Shown here: positions 44,664-54,714 of the stretch, one piece after another
How the letters are laid out: every line of letters begins with the position of its first letter
Numbering within the stretch: position 1 is the stretch's first letter
Assembly: GCF_009796805.1 (NCBI RefSeq)
Contig: NZ_CP047029.1
Coordinates: 4,416,001 to 4,480,000, forward strand
DNA from: Algibacter sp. L1A34
GTDB taxonomy: Bacteria > Bacteroidota > Bacteroidia > Flavobacteriales > Flavobacteriaceae
Reading direction: 5' to 3'
Length of the DNA: 64,000 bases
Translations under genes and position numbers: made by a program
Notes under the pieces: model-generated
Databases searched by the model: none
What the model saw: the letters and a program-made list of their open reading frames with translations, nothing else
Told to the model about the DNA's origin: nothing

Positions 44664-46208
44664 ATGTTAGATTTTCTAGGAACAATTTCATGGTGGGTAT
44701 GGGTCTTAATCGCACTAGCCATTGTGGCCATTCGTGATGTATTGCAAAAGCATCACACCATAAGTCATAATTTCCCTATTGTAGGCCATTTGCGCTATTG
44801 GTTAGAAAGTATAGGTCCCGAAATGCGACAATATTTTGTAGCAAATAACCGTGAAGAATTACCTTTTAACCGTATAGAACGTGGCTGGATTTACGCCTCT
44901 GCAAAAAAAGAAAACAACTACGAGGGTTTTGGAACCGATAGAGATATTTTCCAACATCAACACATATTTGTCAATAATGCCATGATGCCTTTTGAAGTAA
45001 AAGACAAAAACCATCCGCACATAACCGATAAAACCTTTTTGCCGTGTGCAAAAATAATGGGAGAATTTAATAAACGTAAAAAACCATTTCGTCCAGGATC
45101 TATAATCAATGTATCGGCTATGAGCTTCGGTTCGCTTTCTGCAAAAGCAGTAGAATCCATGAACAAAGGTGTGAAAATAGCAGGCGCTTACCATAATACT
45201 GGTGAAGGTGGTTTATCTCCATATCACAGCTACGGTGGCGATGTTGTTTTTCATTTTGGAACAGGATATTTTGGTGTACGCGCTGCGGATGGTGGTTTTT
45301 CTATGGAAAAATTAGTTGCTTTAGTAGAGAAAAACCCATTTATACGTGCCATAGAAATCAAACTTTCACAAGGCGCAAAACCAGGAAAAGGCGGAGTTTT
45401 ACCAGGTGCAAAAATAACCAAAGAAATTGCTGAAATTCGCCATGTAGAAATGGGAAAAGATGTGCTTTCTCCTCCCAACCATAAAGCATTTTCTAACGTA
45501 CCAGAAATGTTGATTTTTATCGAAAAAATAGCAGAAGCAACGGGCTTACCTGTAGGTATAAAAGGAGCTATTGGAAAACTAGAACAGTGGAAAGAATTGG
45601 CAGATATTATGCAAAAAACAGGTAAAGGTCCTGATTTTATTACGGTAGATGGTGGCGAAGGCGGTACAGGTGCTGCACCTCCAAGTTTTGCCGACCACGT
45701 ATCTTTACCATGGGTTTATGGTTTTTCCGATTTATACAAAATGTTTAAAGATAAAGGACTAAGCGAGCGTATTGTCTTTATAGGAAGTGGAAGATTAGGC
45801 TTTCCTGCTAAAGCAGCGATGGCCTTCGCAATGGGTGCCGATTGTATTAACGTAGCTCGTGAAGCTATGATGAGCATTGGTTGTATACAAGCACAAATTT
45901 GCCACACCAACCGTTGCCCAACAGGAATTGCTACGCAAAACAAATGGACACAAAACGGTATCGATCCAACTTTAAAATCTGAACGTTTAGCTCAGTATTT
46001 TAAAACCTTTAGAAAAGAATTAGTAGAAATTACACATGCTGCAGGTTACGAGCATCCTTGCCAATTTAAAATGACCGATATAGAAATTAATATCGACGGC
46101 AACGACTTAGCAAGAGACTTAAGCAGAACCTATATGTACGAGAAAACAAAAGTGCCTTTTAATGGCATGCAAGCTTTAAAAAATTGTGAATATTTAGGAG
46201 GTAAATAA
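44664..46208 (+). CDS. FMN-binding glutamate synthase family protein
   Basis: 514 residues. An N-terminal membrane helix (about 7-25, 'ISWWVWVLIALAIVAI') anchors a glutamate-synthase-like (beta/alpha)8 FMN domain: 'SFGSLSAKAVESMNKG', 'GEGGLSPYHSYGGDVVF', 'IKLSQGAKPGKGGVLPG', 'VDGGEGGTGAAP'. Cysteines in 'CIQAQICHTNRCPTGIA' match the 3Fe-4S site of GltB. The protein lacks the amidotransferase domain of GltB, so true GOGAT activity is doubtful. Such stand-alone membrane-bound forms are common in Bacteroidota; the reaction is unproven. Confidence 0.88.
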   Translation: MLDFLGTISWWVWVLIALAIVAIRDVLQKHHTISHNFPIVGHLRYWLESIGPEMRQYFVANNREELPFNRIERGWIYASAKKENNYEGFGTDRDIFQHQHIFVNNAMMPFEVKDKNHPHITDKTFLPCAKIMGEFNKRKKPFRPGSIINVSAMSFGSLSAKAVESMNKGVKIAGAYHNTGEGGLSPYHSYGGDVVFHFGTGYFGVRAADGGFSMEKLVALVEKNPFIRAIEIKLSQGAKPGKGGVLPGAKITKEIAEIRHVEMGKDVLSPPNHKAFSNVPEMLIFIEKIAEATGLPVGIKGAIGKLEQWKELADIMQKTGKGPDFITVDGGEGGTGAAPPSFADHVSLPWVYGFSDLYKMFKDKGLSERIVFIGSGRLGFPAKAAMAFAMGADCINVAREAMMSIGCIQAQICHTNRCPTGIATQNKWTQNGIDPTLKSERLAQYFKTFRKELVEITHAAGYEHPCQFKMTDIEINIDGNDLARDLSRTYMYEKTKVPFNGMQALKNCEYLGGK

Positions 46209-46213
46209 AAAAA

Positions 46214-46244
46214 AAGCCGTTTCTATTATAGAAACGGCTTTTTA
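46214..46244. terminator. Bidirectional terminator
   Basis: AGCCGTTTCTA and TAGAAACGGCT pair around a TTA loop (46214-46238), with A-run and T-run on the two sides. Confidence 0.92.
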
Positions 46245-46264
46245 ATTTTAAGATTAAGATCTAG

Positions 46265-48025
46265 TTAATTATCTCTTAACACATGGATTGTAACAGAAAG
46301 TGTTCTTATACTTCCTGCTGTGTCTGTATAGGTTCCATTAATCGTTGCATCAATATAATCGCCAATATTACCATAGCTCGCCAAGTTTAGCTGTAAACTA
46401 TTCGCGACATTATAATCCAAATTTACATTTCCTCCTTCAAAACCAAACTGAGAGAAAGCATAATTACCAGGCGTTATTGTATCGATTCCTATATAAAACC
46501 AATCGTTAGTAGCTCCAGTGTTCGATTTTGCATTTATCGTAAAACCTGTACCTTGTTGGTAAGTATTTGCATCGATACCTATAACATAATAATCTACTGG
46601 ATTATTATCTACCTGTATACTAACGTATTCTGTTATAGAATTACACGCTATAATATTTCCAACATTACTATTGGTGAAATTAAACGTTAACTCATTGGTT
46701 GTTTGAAAACTATCATAATCTACACCTTCTAATGTAAAATCGAGAACAGAAGGACATTGTAATACTGAAAATGAAAATGAACCATTTGTTACTTGAGATG
46801 TTGCATATTGGTTACCATAATCTAAAACCACATAACCATTTGTAACATTAACACTAGAACAATCTACCAAACTTCCCGTAATAGTTGAAGAAACAACTGA
46901 AGACAGTACTACATCTCCTAAATTAGTATCTGCTGAAAAAGGACCAACTGTAGTAGTATACTCTAAATCTCCACATTGATTAAAGGCTTTTAAAGTTAAT
47001 ACCTCATTTGCAGGTATTAATCCACAAATTTCGCCGTCGCCATTAGAATTACCAATTCTTGGATAAACAGCACCACTTCTCCATAACTCTACTTTCACAT
47101 TAGAAACAGGATTATTAGCATTGTCTACAATATTTAAACACAGGTTTACTGTTGGAAATTGTGCATCGCAGTTCCACCAAGAAAAATGAGCAACTTCTCC
47201 AATATATTTTCCGCCTACTAATGTTGCAATACCATCTTCAATCCAATATCCATTAACCTCATCAAAATGCCATAACGGTATACTTGCTGGCGCTACACTT
47301 ATTTGTGCAGGATCTACAGGTAATTCAATTTGTGCAAAACTACCATCGGCAATGTTTAATTTTTCTCCAGAATCTCCTTTTAATTCAACATTTATCATCC
47401 CGTAAGTTTCTAAAACACGCTCTTGTCCATTAGAATTTTGAGCTTGTAAACTTCCTGGCATTAAATCTTCCACATCAGGATTAGCTGGGTCTAAGTGATA
47501 TACAAATACCTTAACATTCCCTGAGTAAGCGTTTCCGTTTTCATCTTTAAAATCACCATCAAAACTTACTTTTGTTCCATTGGTTAAAGAAACCTCACTA
47601 CTGCTTCCAGAAGCTACTGTACCGGCTAAATGCTCTGCTACTAGTATTATTTTAATTTGGTTTGTACCAGAAGTTGGCACTACGGAGCGCATTCCTTTTA
47701 AATAACCCAATTTTTCGGCTGTAATAAATGCTAAATCTTCGTTTACATCGGTATTATTAATAATAAACATACCGTTTTCGTCTGTAGAAGCAATCTTACC
47801 TCCTATTGTAATGTTTACATTTTCTACAGGTAAATTTGTTTCATCAACAATTCTTCCCATAAAATCTCTTTGAATACTTGAACCTAAATCTAAAGTTGCT
47901 TCGCTATTTTCTCCAAAATCTACAGAAGAGTCATTACTATCCTTTGGATCGCATGAAGTAAATAATGTGCTTAACACTATAAATAGGCTAAGCATAAATC
48001 TAAAATTTTTGTTTACTATTTTCAT
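46265..48025 (-). CDS. Lipoprotein with carboxypeptidase-regulatory-like domains
   Basis: 586 residues; lipobox 'TLFTSC', Cys 25. An N-terminal CarboxypepD_reg-like sandwich (about 52-130: 'RDFMGRIVDETNLPVENVN', 'GYLKGMRSV') is followed by a region with 'IPLWHFDEVNGYWIEDG', like the FAM171-type extracellular domain, then a second such sandwich ('VSNVKVELWRSGAVYPRIG'). The C-terminal 130 residues ('EYVSIQVDNNPVDYYV' and 'GNIGDYIDATINGTYTDT') resemble the lipoprotein at 51748-52299. It lies 84 bases after the response regulator gene, same strand. A surface-exposed role is inferred. Confidence 0.8.
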   Translation of the reverse strand: MKIVNKNFRFMLSLFIVLSTLFTSCDPKDSNDSSVDFGENSEATLDLGSSIQRDFMGRIVDETNLPVENVNITIGGKIASTDENGMFIINNTDVNEDLAFITAEKLGYLKGMRSVVPTSGTNQIKIILVAEHLAGTVASGSSSEVSLTNGTKVSFDGDFKDENGNAYSGNVKVFVYHLDPANPDVEDLMPGSLQAQNSNGQERVLETYGMINVELKGDSGEKLNIADGSFAQIELPVDPAQISVAPASIPLWHFDEVNGYWIEDGIATLVGGKYIGEVAHFSWWNCDAQFPTVNLCLNIVDNANNPVSNVKVELWRSGAVYPRIGNSNGDGEICGLIPANEVLTLKAFNQCGDLEYTTTVGPFSADTNLGDVVLSSVVSSTITGSLVDCSSVNVTNGYVVLDYGNQYATSQVTNGSFSFSVLQCPSVLDFTLEGVDYDSFQTTNELTFNFTNSNVGNIIACNSITEYVSIQVDNNPVDYYVIGIDANTYQQGTGFTINAKSNTGATNDWFYIGIDTITPGNYAFSQFGFEGGNVNLDYNVANSLQLNLASYGNIGDYIDATINGTYTDTAGSIRTLSVTIHVLRDN

Positions 48026-48109
48026 AATTCAAATGTTTAAGTGTTCGATTTTTACTGATTATACACTTATATACATTTACCTTATTTTTTGTTACCCTAT
48101 TTTTTAAAA

Positions 48110-48850
48110 TTAATTAAATAAACTTAAAAATGCTTTTCTATTTGTTTTAGATATAGGTACACGATATTCGTTATCTAAAACAACATAACCTTCATTTTCA
48201 AAATGACGCACTTTTCCAAGATTAATTATGTGAGATTTATGACATTTAAAAAAATTAGAGTTTAACATTTTTTCGAACTTCCCTAAATTGTAAGAGCTCA
48301 TTATTGTTATTTTATCTATTAAGTGAATTTTAGTATAACCATCGTACCCCTCTAAATGTAAAACTTCATCTTGAGGAATAAAGGAAACTCCTTTTTTAGT
48401 AGGCACCACAATTTTGTTATTGTTAGAAATATTTTCTTCTAATAAACTTACCAATTTTGAGTTATTATCACTTTCATTTTTTAACTTTATTAAGTCTAAA
48501 GCTTTATTTACAGCAGCAATCAAATCATCATTATCCACAGGTTTCAAAATATAATCTATGGCAGATTTTTTAAAAGCTTCAATAGCATATTCACTATAAG
48601 CTGTTACAAAAATGACCTGAAAATTGACATTTTTTAATTGAGCCAACAGTTCGAAACCATTAATTCTAGGCATTTCTATATCTAAAAACAAAATGTTAGG
48701 TTCTTCTTGCAAAATAGCTTCTATGGCTTCTTCTGGTTTTTGAAAAGCACCTAAAACTTTAATAACAGGAAACAGTTTTTTTATCTTGCGTTGTAAACCT
48801 TTCAAGTTTGAAATTTCATCGTCTACCAATATGGCCGTTATACTATCCAT
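48110..48850 (-). CDS. LytTR family response regulator
   Basis: 246 residues. Receiver domain (1-120): acidic pocket 'ILVDDE' (9-12), phosphoacceptor D57 in 'ILFLDIEMPRINGFE', Thr in 'VIFVTAYSEYA', Lys in 'DYILKPVDN'. The LytTR DNA-binding domain (about 145-240) has 'KKGVSFIPQDEVLHLEGYDG' and 'FFKCHKSHIINLGKV', and binds promoter DNA as a beta-fold. The start ATG shares one base with the kinase stop (48850), so kinase and regulator are translationally coupled. Confidence 0.95.
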   Translation of the reverse strand: MDSITAILVDDEISNLKGLQRKIKKLFPVIKVLGAFQKPEEAIEAILQEEPNILFLDIEMPRINGFELLAQLKNVNFQVIFVTAYSEYAIEAFKKSAIDYILKPVDNDDLIAAVNKALDLIKLKNESDNNSKLVSLLEENISNNNKIVVPTKKGVSFIPQDEVLHLEGYDGYTKIHLIDKITIMSSYNLGKFEKMLNSNFFKCHKSHIINLGKVRHFENEGYVVLDNEYRVPISKTNRKAFLSLFN

Positions 48851-51699
48851 TATTTATTTTTTTCAATTATAAATATCGACTTATTCCCTTTATCCTCTCG
48901 ATCCGGATACATTTCTTCTTTACTGTAACTTATGTTCCATTTTTCTGAAGAATTTAAAAAGTGTAATCTATCTTTTAAAACATTAGAAGATTTAACTTCC
49001 TTTTGGTTTCTTTTTTTTGTCTTCACAAACCCAACTCCATCATCAATAATTTCAACCTTAAAAGTGAGCGGATTGATGTAAATAAAATTAAGCGTAATTA
49101 ACCCGTTATCCATTTTATTAAAAACTCCATGATTTACAGCATTTTCAACAATGGGTTGCAACAACATGGTTGGTATGGTTATGCGTTCTTTATCTAATTT
49201 CACATCAATATTGATGGTAAAATTCAGCTTTTCTTTAAACCGAAGCTTCTCTATCTCCAAATAATTATGAAGCACACTTATTTCTGTTCCTAAGGAGATT
49301 TCGTTTTCTTTGGATAACTCGAAAAATTGACGAATAAGTTTTGAGAATTTCACTAAATATGTTTCGGAAGCTTCAAAATTATTTTCCCCAATATAATATT
49401 GTATAGCCGATAGAGAGTTGAAAACAAAATGAGGATTCATTTGAAACCTTAAGGCTTTTAGTTGTAGTTCTGACAAGCGCTTGTCTTGAAATATTTGTTG
49501 ATTTTTTTTGAATTGTGAGCGTTTTACAAAAAATCTAGAAATTAACACAACAAGAATAATACTTAGTAATACAATTAATCCTTTTACCCATATGGCCTGC
49601 CACCACAAAGGCTGAATAGTAAAACTTAATTGCTTTTTCGCACTGTTAGTATCTATATACAGCGTATATTTTCCGGGTTGAAGATTATTAAAACTAAAAT
49701 TATTAGTAGTTGTTGAAACCCAATCTTTTTGAATAGGTTTTAATTTGTATTTATATGAAAAAACATCGTCTCCTGACGAAAAATCAATATGCGATATATT
49801 GAAATTTAAATTATTATTTTTTTGATATTTAAAAACAGAATAATCTGCAGAAATATCACTTTTATTATATGTTGCCTTGTCTATATAAACATCTAACAAA
49901 TGGGTTTCGTTTTGTACATCTTTAGGTAAAACTACAATCCCTTTGTCTGTACTCGCCATTAATTCATTCTTGTAAACAATAACATTACTTACGCTGTTAG
50001 AAGATAAACCGTTGTTTTTATCTATGATCAATTGTAGGCTAAAAACACCGTTGTTTTTCGTGTATTTTAATATACCAGACTCTGTTGCTAACCAAATAAT
50101 ATCATCTTCAATAAAGGCATTATTTACAATTTGAAATTCGGAACCAGGAAGTTGTTTTATGGTTTTCAAATCTGAAATGTAAGCGCCAAAACCATCTGTA
50201 TTTATTAAAATATCGTCTTCTGAAACTGCTTTAAGGTTTAAAATAGACTTATTAAAATCTTGATTGGTAAATGGTATAGATTTAAATTCTTCATCTATAA
50301 ACTCTTTTAAACCACTAGATGTAGCTACTAAAAGTTTCTGATTGAATAGGAATATTTGATTAACCCCTTGTTGATCATACTGGTTTTCAATACTGTAATT
50401 ATTTGGATTTATTTTATTCATTCCAAATGAAAACCTAGTATAAAAATAATCATCATAATAAACTAACTGCCTGATTTTATCGTTAATACCATTGATGTTA
50501 TTTAAAAAATCCAGCTTCTCAATTTTATTGTTTTTTGCGATTCTTACACTCGATTTAGACAGATAATATTCTGCGTCTAAAGCTTTAATATAAGAAGCAT
50601 CAAAAATATAATCATCTTCTGCTATAAACTGTACAAACTCTTTTTTAAGATCATCATATTTATAAAATCCTTTATTAAAAACATTGGCGATTATTTTATC
50701 ATTCACATAAGCAATGTTACTTACGGTTTCTGCAGATAAGCAATATTTAACTTGTTGTTTTTCTTTAGGCAAGTGGTAAATACCATTTGTAAAAGTACTT
50801 AACCATATAGAACCCACTTTATCATAAAAACCAAAATGTGCTTTTAATTCCTTCGGAATATAATATGTATTGGTGATATAAAAATTGGAGTCTAGCATAC
50901 CAACAAAGCCTTCTCCTGAAATTTGCAAGCCATTATTCACAAGATTAATCCTTACGTATTTAGACGTTTCAACATTAATCTCATTTTTAAAATTTCTCCT
51001 ATATAATTTTAAAGTATTTAAGTTGAGAAAAGCGTATTCTTTATTATTTACCCAATAAAATAAACTATCGGTAATTTGGCCTCTTACATTCTTATTTTCA
51101 AGTACATCTTTAAACTCAAAACCATCAATAACAGTCTTATTTTCATCTCTAACAAAAATAGAATCTTTAGCTGTATTTGTTGTAAAACTTGAAACCTGAG
51201 CATGCTTAACATAAGCCACTCTTATTAAATCTTCTGCTCTAGAATCGGCTAGGCTACGCCATTTTTCATCTTTTAAAACATGAAATTTATTAGAACCCGT
51301 TAAAATAATAGTATTATCAACCTGACTTGAAAAAATTGGACTAAAAATCTCTCCTTTTTGCTCACTCTCAAAACCGTATACACTATCACTCTCTATGTAA
51401 CCTAATTTTGATGATTTAGATAAATACCAAAGCTTATTATCTGGTGTTGGGTAAATTCCCCAAACATCATTATTTGCCAAACCGTCTTTAGTAGTAAACA
51501 CTTTAAAGGTATTGCCATTATATTTAACCAAACCTTTAGCAGTGGCAAACCATAAAAACCCTTTTTGATCTTGAGCTATTTTATAAATATGGTTACTTGG
51601 TAAACCATTATCGGTAGTGTAATTTGTAAATTGTTGTGAAAAGGAAAAACTCCATATCGAAATAAGTAATAAAGCGATATAGAGTTTTTTATATTTCAA
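48850..51699 (-). CDS. LytS-type sensor histidine kinase with periplasmic two-component propeller and Y_Y_Y domain
   Basis: 949 residues. Signal peptide (about 1-21). The periplasmic sensor comprises beta-propeller blades ('TTDNGLPSNHIYKIAQDQKG', 'FLWFATAKGLVKYNG' and similar weaker ones to about 630) and a Y_Y_Y sandwich (about 640-705). One membrane helix (about 715-735). The kinase part is HisKA_LytS-like: His 757 in 'FQMNPHFVFNSLSAIQYYIG', N-box 'PIVENAVNHG' (849-858), G-box 'DDGVGF'. Unlike SusR-type hybrid sensors it lacks fused receiver and HTH domains; these are on the separate LytTR protein. The ligand is unknown. Confidence 0.92.
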   Translation of the reverse strand: MKYKKLYIALLLISIWSFSFSQQFTNYTTDNGLPSNHIYKIAQDQKGFLWFATAKGLVKYNGNTFKVFTTKDGLANNDVWGIYPTPDNKLWYLSKSSKLGYIESDSVYGFESEQKGEIFSPIFSSQVDNTIILTGSNKFHVLKDEKWRSLADSRAEDLIRVAYVKHAQVSSFTTNTAKDSIFVRDENKTVIDGFEFKDVLENKNVRGQITDSLFYWVNNKEYAFLNLNTLKLYRRNFKNEINVETSKYVRINLVNNGLQISGEGFVGMLDSNFYITNTYYIPKELKAHFGFYDKVGSIWLSTFTNGIYHLPKEKQQVKYCLSAETVSNIAYVNDKIIANVFNKGFYKYDDLKKEFVQFIAEDDYIFDASYIKALDAEYYLSKSSVRIAKNNKIEKLDFLNNINGINDKIRQLVYYDDYFYTRFSFGMNKINPNNYSIENQYDQQGVNQIFLFNQKLLVATSSGLKEFIDEEFKSIPFTNQDFNKSILNLKAVSEDDILINTDGFGAYISDLKTIKQLPGSEFQIVNNAFIEDDIIWLATESGILKYTKNNGVFSLQLIIDKNNGLSSNSVSNVIVYKNELMASTDKGIVVLPKDVQNETHLLDVYIDKATYNKSDISADYSVFKYQKNNNLNFNISHIDFSSGDDVFSYKYKLKPIQKDWVSTTTNNFSFNNLQPGKYTLYIDTNSAKKQLSFTIQPLWWQAIWVKGLIVLLSIILVVLISRFFVKRSQFKKNQQIFQDKRLSELQLKALRFQMNPHFVFNSLSAIQYYIGENNFEASETYLVKFSKLIRQFFELSKENEISLGTEISVLHNYLEIEKLRFKEKLNFTINIDVKLDKERITIPTMLLQPIVENAVNHGVFNKMDNGLITLNFIYINPLTFKVEIIDDGVGFVKTKKRNQKEVKSSNVLKDRLHFLNSSEKWNISYSKEEMYPDREDKGNKSIFIIEKNK

Positions 51700-51725
51700 T
51701 AGTATTTAATTTTAATTGATTAAAA

Positions 51726-51733
51726 CAAAAGTA
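51726..51733 (-). promoter_or_regulatory. -7 element of the kinase gene
   Basis: TACTTTTG on the minus strand matches TAnnTTTG and ends 26 bases before the kinase ATG. It suggests that kinase and regulator can be made independently of the upstream lipoprotein genes. Confidence 0.45.
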
Positions 51734-51747
51734 AGGGTTTTAAGTAT

Positions 51748-52299
51748 TTATTGATCTATTTCTCGTAATACTCTACCTTCACCTTCTACATAACCTTGAA
51801 TAGCAGGATCTAATGCATCAATATAATCTCCAGAAAAGGTGAATTCTATATAATCGCCTACAATTACCGGGTGTGCTGTAACTGTGCACATAATAGGTGT
51901 GCTTGGTAAATTTGTTGTACTAGAAATAAACATGTTTCCTGCAAAAATATCTGTAAAATAAAAATTACTAGTAACACCATCTGAAACTCCCCAAGCAAAA
52001 TTAGTAGTAGATGTAAACGCGTTGAAATCTTGAAAGGTAAAACTTCCATCTACAATAGGGCTTGATCCTGATGCTGTTTCGGCACCTGCTCTAAAAAAGA
52101 ACTTTTGGTATACGGAATTAGTATTTGAAGTAAACCAACCTTTAGCTTGCGAATCGAAAACTCTTTCTACTCCGTTATTAACGGTATATTTAAAATACTC
52201 ATCGGTATTACCTGTAGACATTAATGCATCATCACTACTGCAACTACTCATTAATAACAATATAACGGTTAAGCTTATTGATTTTAAAATTTTATTCAT
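51748..52299 (-). CDS. Lipoprotein of unknown function sharing a C-terminal domain with the 46265 protein
   Basis: 183 residues from ATG 52297-52299 ('MNKILKSISLTVILLLMSSC'), which places the lipobox 'LLMSSC' properly at Cys 20. A longer frame opens at 52332 but would bury the signal peptide. After a short linker, 'DEYFKYTVNNGVERVFDS' and the end 'VIVGDYIEFTFSGDYID' resemble 'EYVSIQVDNNPVDYYV' and 'NIGDYIDATINGTYTD' of the lipoprotein at 46265-48025. The two thus appear to share a domain of about 130 residues, and they flank the two-component system. Function unknown. Confidence 0.75.
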   Translation of the reverse strand: MNKILKSISLTVILLLMSSCSSDDALMSTGNTDEYFKYTVNNGVERVFDSQAKGWFTSNTNSVYQKFFFRAGAETASGSSPIVDGSFTFQDFNAFTSTTNFAWGVSDGVTSNFYFTDIFAGNMFISSTTNLPSTPIMCTVTAHPVIVGDYIEFTFSGDYIDALDPAIQGYVEGEGRVLREIDQ

Positions 52300-52324
52300 A
52301 GAAAAATATCGTTTAAAGTTTAAT

Positions 52325-53365
52325 TTATTCACCTAGCGCTATAAAATTCCCAAAACCAATAGCTAAAGAAGATTCTAATTCAAAATCATTATTACTTATA
52401 TCATAAATATGTAATCCATCTGCATCTGTGACATAAGCATAATCTCCATTTAAGGCTATACCGCTTGTTCTGTTTAATGCTGTGATATCATATAAAGATA
52501 AAGTAGATAAATCATACATACGAACACCATCATAACTTGTTTGTAAAGGCGCATTTAAACTCGGTTTCATTGTTACAAAAGCAACTCCATTATGCAAAGC
52601 AAAAGCCGTAGGATACCCTTCTATAGATACTTCATTTACTAAAGTAAGTGTTGCTGCATCAAATTGTTTAATTTTTTTATCATTTGTATTCGCTACAAAA
52701 ATAAATGTACCATCTGTTTCTACCCATGTGTGGTATTGCCCAATAGGCGTATCTGCATAAGATGAAGTATCCACATCTGTATTATTTGCTACTCCTGTTG
52801 TTACAGGTGTTCCAGGTGTGGTAATATCATAAGCATATAAACCATTAGCTTGATCTATAACAAATAATTCATTTTGAACTTTTGTTAGACTCATAGCATC
52901 TCCTCCTAAATTTACTTGGCTACTAAAATTAAAATTAGCAACATCTACAACATGTAAACCTCTATAAAAATCTGTTAAATAAGCAACATTATTAATCATA
53001 AACATATCACTTATTAAACTAAATGCAAGCGTATTATCTTTTTGGATTTCTACAGAAACATTTGGTATTGTCGGGTTGCTAATATCTATTAAACTTAAAT
53101 AAGGCTCTATGGCATCATATTGAGCAACATAAGCCACATCTGGAGACACACTTACAAAGTAAGATGTATTTACAGCAATACTACTTACAAAAGCTGGAGC
53201 GGTTGGTGTAGCTATATCAATAATTTTTAAATCTGTACCATCAGTGACATATGCATATTGCGGCGTTGTTGTACTTCCTGAAGAGTTAGAAGAACTATTA
53301 TTACTACAACTAAAAGCTAACAAGCTTAAAGCTATTAAATATGTTATTTTTATAAAATTTTTCAT
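52325..53365 (-). CDS. LVIVD-repeat beta-propeller lipoprotein
   Basis: 346 residues; lipobox 'LLAFSC', Cys 20, followed by a Ser/Asn-rich linker. The rest consists of LVIVD-type repeats of about 40 residues: 'YAYVTDGTDLKIIDIATPTA', 'YLSLIDISNPTIPN', 'LHVVDVANFNFSS', 'GLYAYDITTPGTPVT', 'GVRMYDLSTLS', 'GLHIYDISN'. This predicts a seven-bladed propeller at the outer-membrane surface, usually a protein or sugar-binding scaffold. Same strand as its neighbours; 25 bases to the next lipoprotein gene. Confidence 0.85.
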   Translation of the reverse strand: MKNFIKITYLIALSLLAFSCSNNSSSNSSGSTTTPQYAYVTDGTDLKIIDIATPTAPAFVSSIAVNTSYFVSVSPDVAYVAQYDAIEPYLSLIDISNPTIPNVSVEIQKDNTLAFSLISDMFMINNVAYLTDFYRGLHVVDVANFNFSSQVNLGGDAMSLTKVQNELFVIDQANGLYAYDITTPGTPVTTGVANNTDVDTSSYADTPIGQYHTWVETDGTFIFVANTNDKKIKQFDAATLTLVNEVSIEGYPTAFALHNGVAFVTMKPSLNAPLQTSYDGVRMYDLSTLSLYDITALNRTSGIALNGDYAYVTDADGLHIYDISNNDFELESSLAIGFGNFIALGE

Positions 53366-53455
53366 GTTTATTGTTTTAAAAGAAAAAGTCTTTCTTGTAT
53401 TTTTTTTCTTTACACTAACATGTAAAGCTTACTTTAACCTTATTACTACTATTTA

Positions 53456-54556
53456 TTAATCTGTAAAAACATTATTTCCGTTAGCAACTAACGTATTATA
53501 ATCTGCTACACCTTGCCCTGTTGGTGGTGCCGCAGTTTGTTGATCATATAATGAAATATTTTTCCCTGAAAAAGACGGTGAAATAGCTACTAACTGACTG
53601 AGAATACGATTAACCTCTGTAGTATCTAAATTATTAAATGGAAAATACACTTGATTAAAAGAAACTATTGATGGGAAATTTATACTTGATAAGCTAGCAT
53701 TCCTGTATAAATTAAAACTCGATAATGTATTTGTTAATTGAGGTAAATTAATTGACGCTAATTGATTGTTTTCATGTATTGTAAACTGAACAGTACTTGT
53801 TAAAGAAGATAAATCTATACTGGTTAATAAATCGTTATCATAAATAAGTAAATTAGAGTCAATTACAGAAAGATTAGATAAATTTAAGGTTGTTAAACTC
53901 GCACTTTCTGTTATAATTACCTTATTTCCATTAATGACTCCACTTAAATCTAATGATGTAAGGTTTAAATTTTCTTGAAATTCAATATTAAAAACTTCAG
54001 ATAAATTATTTAAAGATAAACTCGTTACATTAGTATCTCTAATATATAAATCATAAACCTCGGTTAATGCCGAAATATCAATCTGTTGTAAACAAGTTAA
54101 TACACCAGGGCTACCATCTATAAAAAGAACAGATACCTTTTCTAAACTTAATAAATCTAAACTGGTAAGTAATGGTGTATCATCAAAACTTAGCTCATCG
54201 CTAACCTCAACTAAATTAGACACATTTAATGTTGTTAAAGTTTGGTTATCATCAATTTGTAAAGACACTAAGTTTGTAACACCAGACAGGTCCAAGGTAG
54301 TAAGTTGAGTTGTGTTTTCTATATAGATAAACTGTGTGATAGATCCTATTTCATTCTGTACTTTCAAAGCTGCTTCTGCATCAGTTATATTTCCATTAAA
54401 GTAAACATAAGTAACTCCAGATGCATCTTGCCCGTCTGTTCCGTTTGTACCGTTAATGCCATCTTGTCCATCTACGCCGTCTACACCATCAACACAACAA
54501 GAAACCATCAAAATTAATTGGAAACTTAAAAAGAGTGATTTTAAAATTGTTTTCAT
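53456..54556 (-). CDS. Leucine-rich-repeat-like lipoprotein with collagen-like linker
   Basis: 366 residues. Signal with lipobox 'LILMVSC' (Cys 20 or 21). The N-terminal linker has G-x-x triplets 'GVDGVDGQDGINGTNG' like a short collagen. From about 70 to 320 come irregular leucine-rich repeats of 22-24 residues ('TTLDLSGVTNLVSLQIDD', 'LTSLDLSGVINGNKVII', 'LTSIDLSSLTSTVQFTI'), like receptor L-type beta solenoids. It is probably a surface ligand-binding protein. 91 bases separate it from the LVIVD gene; the terminator just upstream (54598-54625) suggests that a new transcript starts here. Confidence 0.8.
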   Translation of the reverse strand: MKTILKSLFLSFQLILMVSCCVDGVDGVDGQDGINGTNGTDGQDASGVTYVYFNGNITDAEAALKVQNEIGSITQFIYIENTTQLTTLDLSGVTNLVSLQIDDNQTLTTLNVSNLVEVSDELSFDDTPLLTSLDLLSLEKVSVLFIDGSPGVLTCLQQIDISALTEVYDLYIRDTNVTSLSLNNLSEVFNIEFQENLNLTSLDLSGVINGNKVIITESASLTTLNLSNLSVIDSNLLIYDNDLLTSIDLSSLTSTVQFTIHENNQLASINLPQLTNTLSSFNLYRNASLSSINFPSIVSFNQVYFPFNNLDTTEVNRILSQLVAISPSFSGKNISLYDQQTAAPPTGQGVADYNTLVANGNNVFTD

Positions 54557-54597
54557 ATTTGTTATTTTTTATTTGCGTTATAAAAATTTAATGCTTC

Positions 54598-54625
54598 AAA
54601 AAAAGGGAATCCAAAATAAGGATTC
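54598..54625 (-). terminator. Terminator after the 54715 lipoprotein gene
   Basis: On the minus strand GAATCC and GGATTC pair around TTATTTT (54625 down to 54607), followed by CC and a run of seven T (54604 down to 54598). The stem is short, so termination may be partial. Confidence 0.55.
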
Positions 54626-54714
54626 TTTCCTTCGTAATAAATTATTTTCACAGATTCTAGTGTTGGATTATCTATAAAAATGATTAGTATTAAAACAAAT
54701 CTATTTCTATTCTA

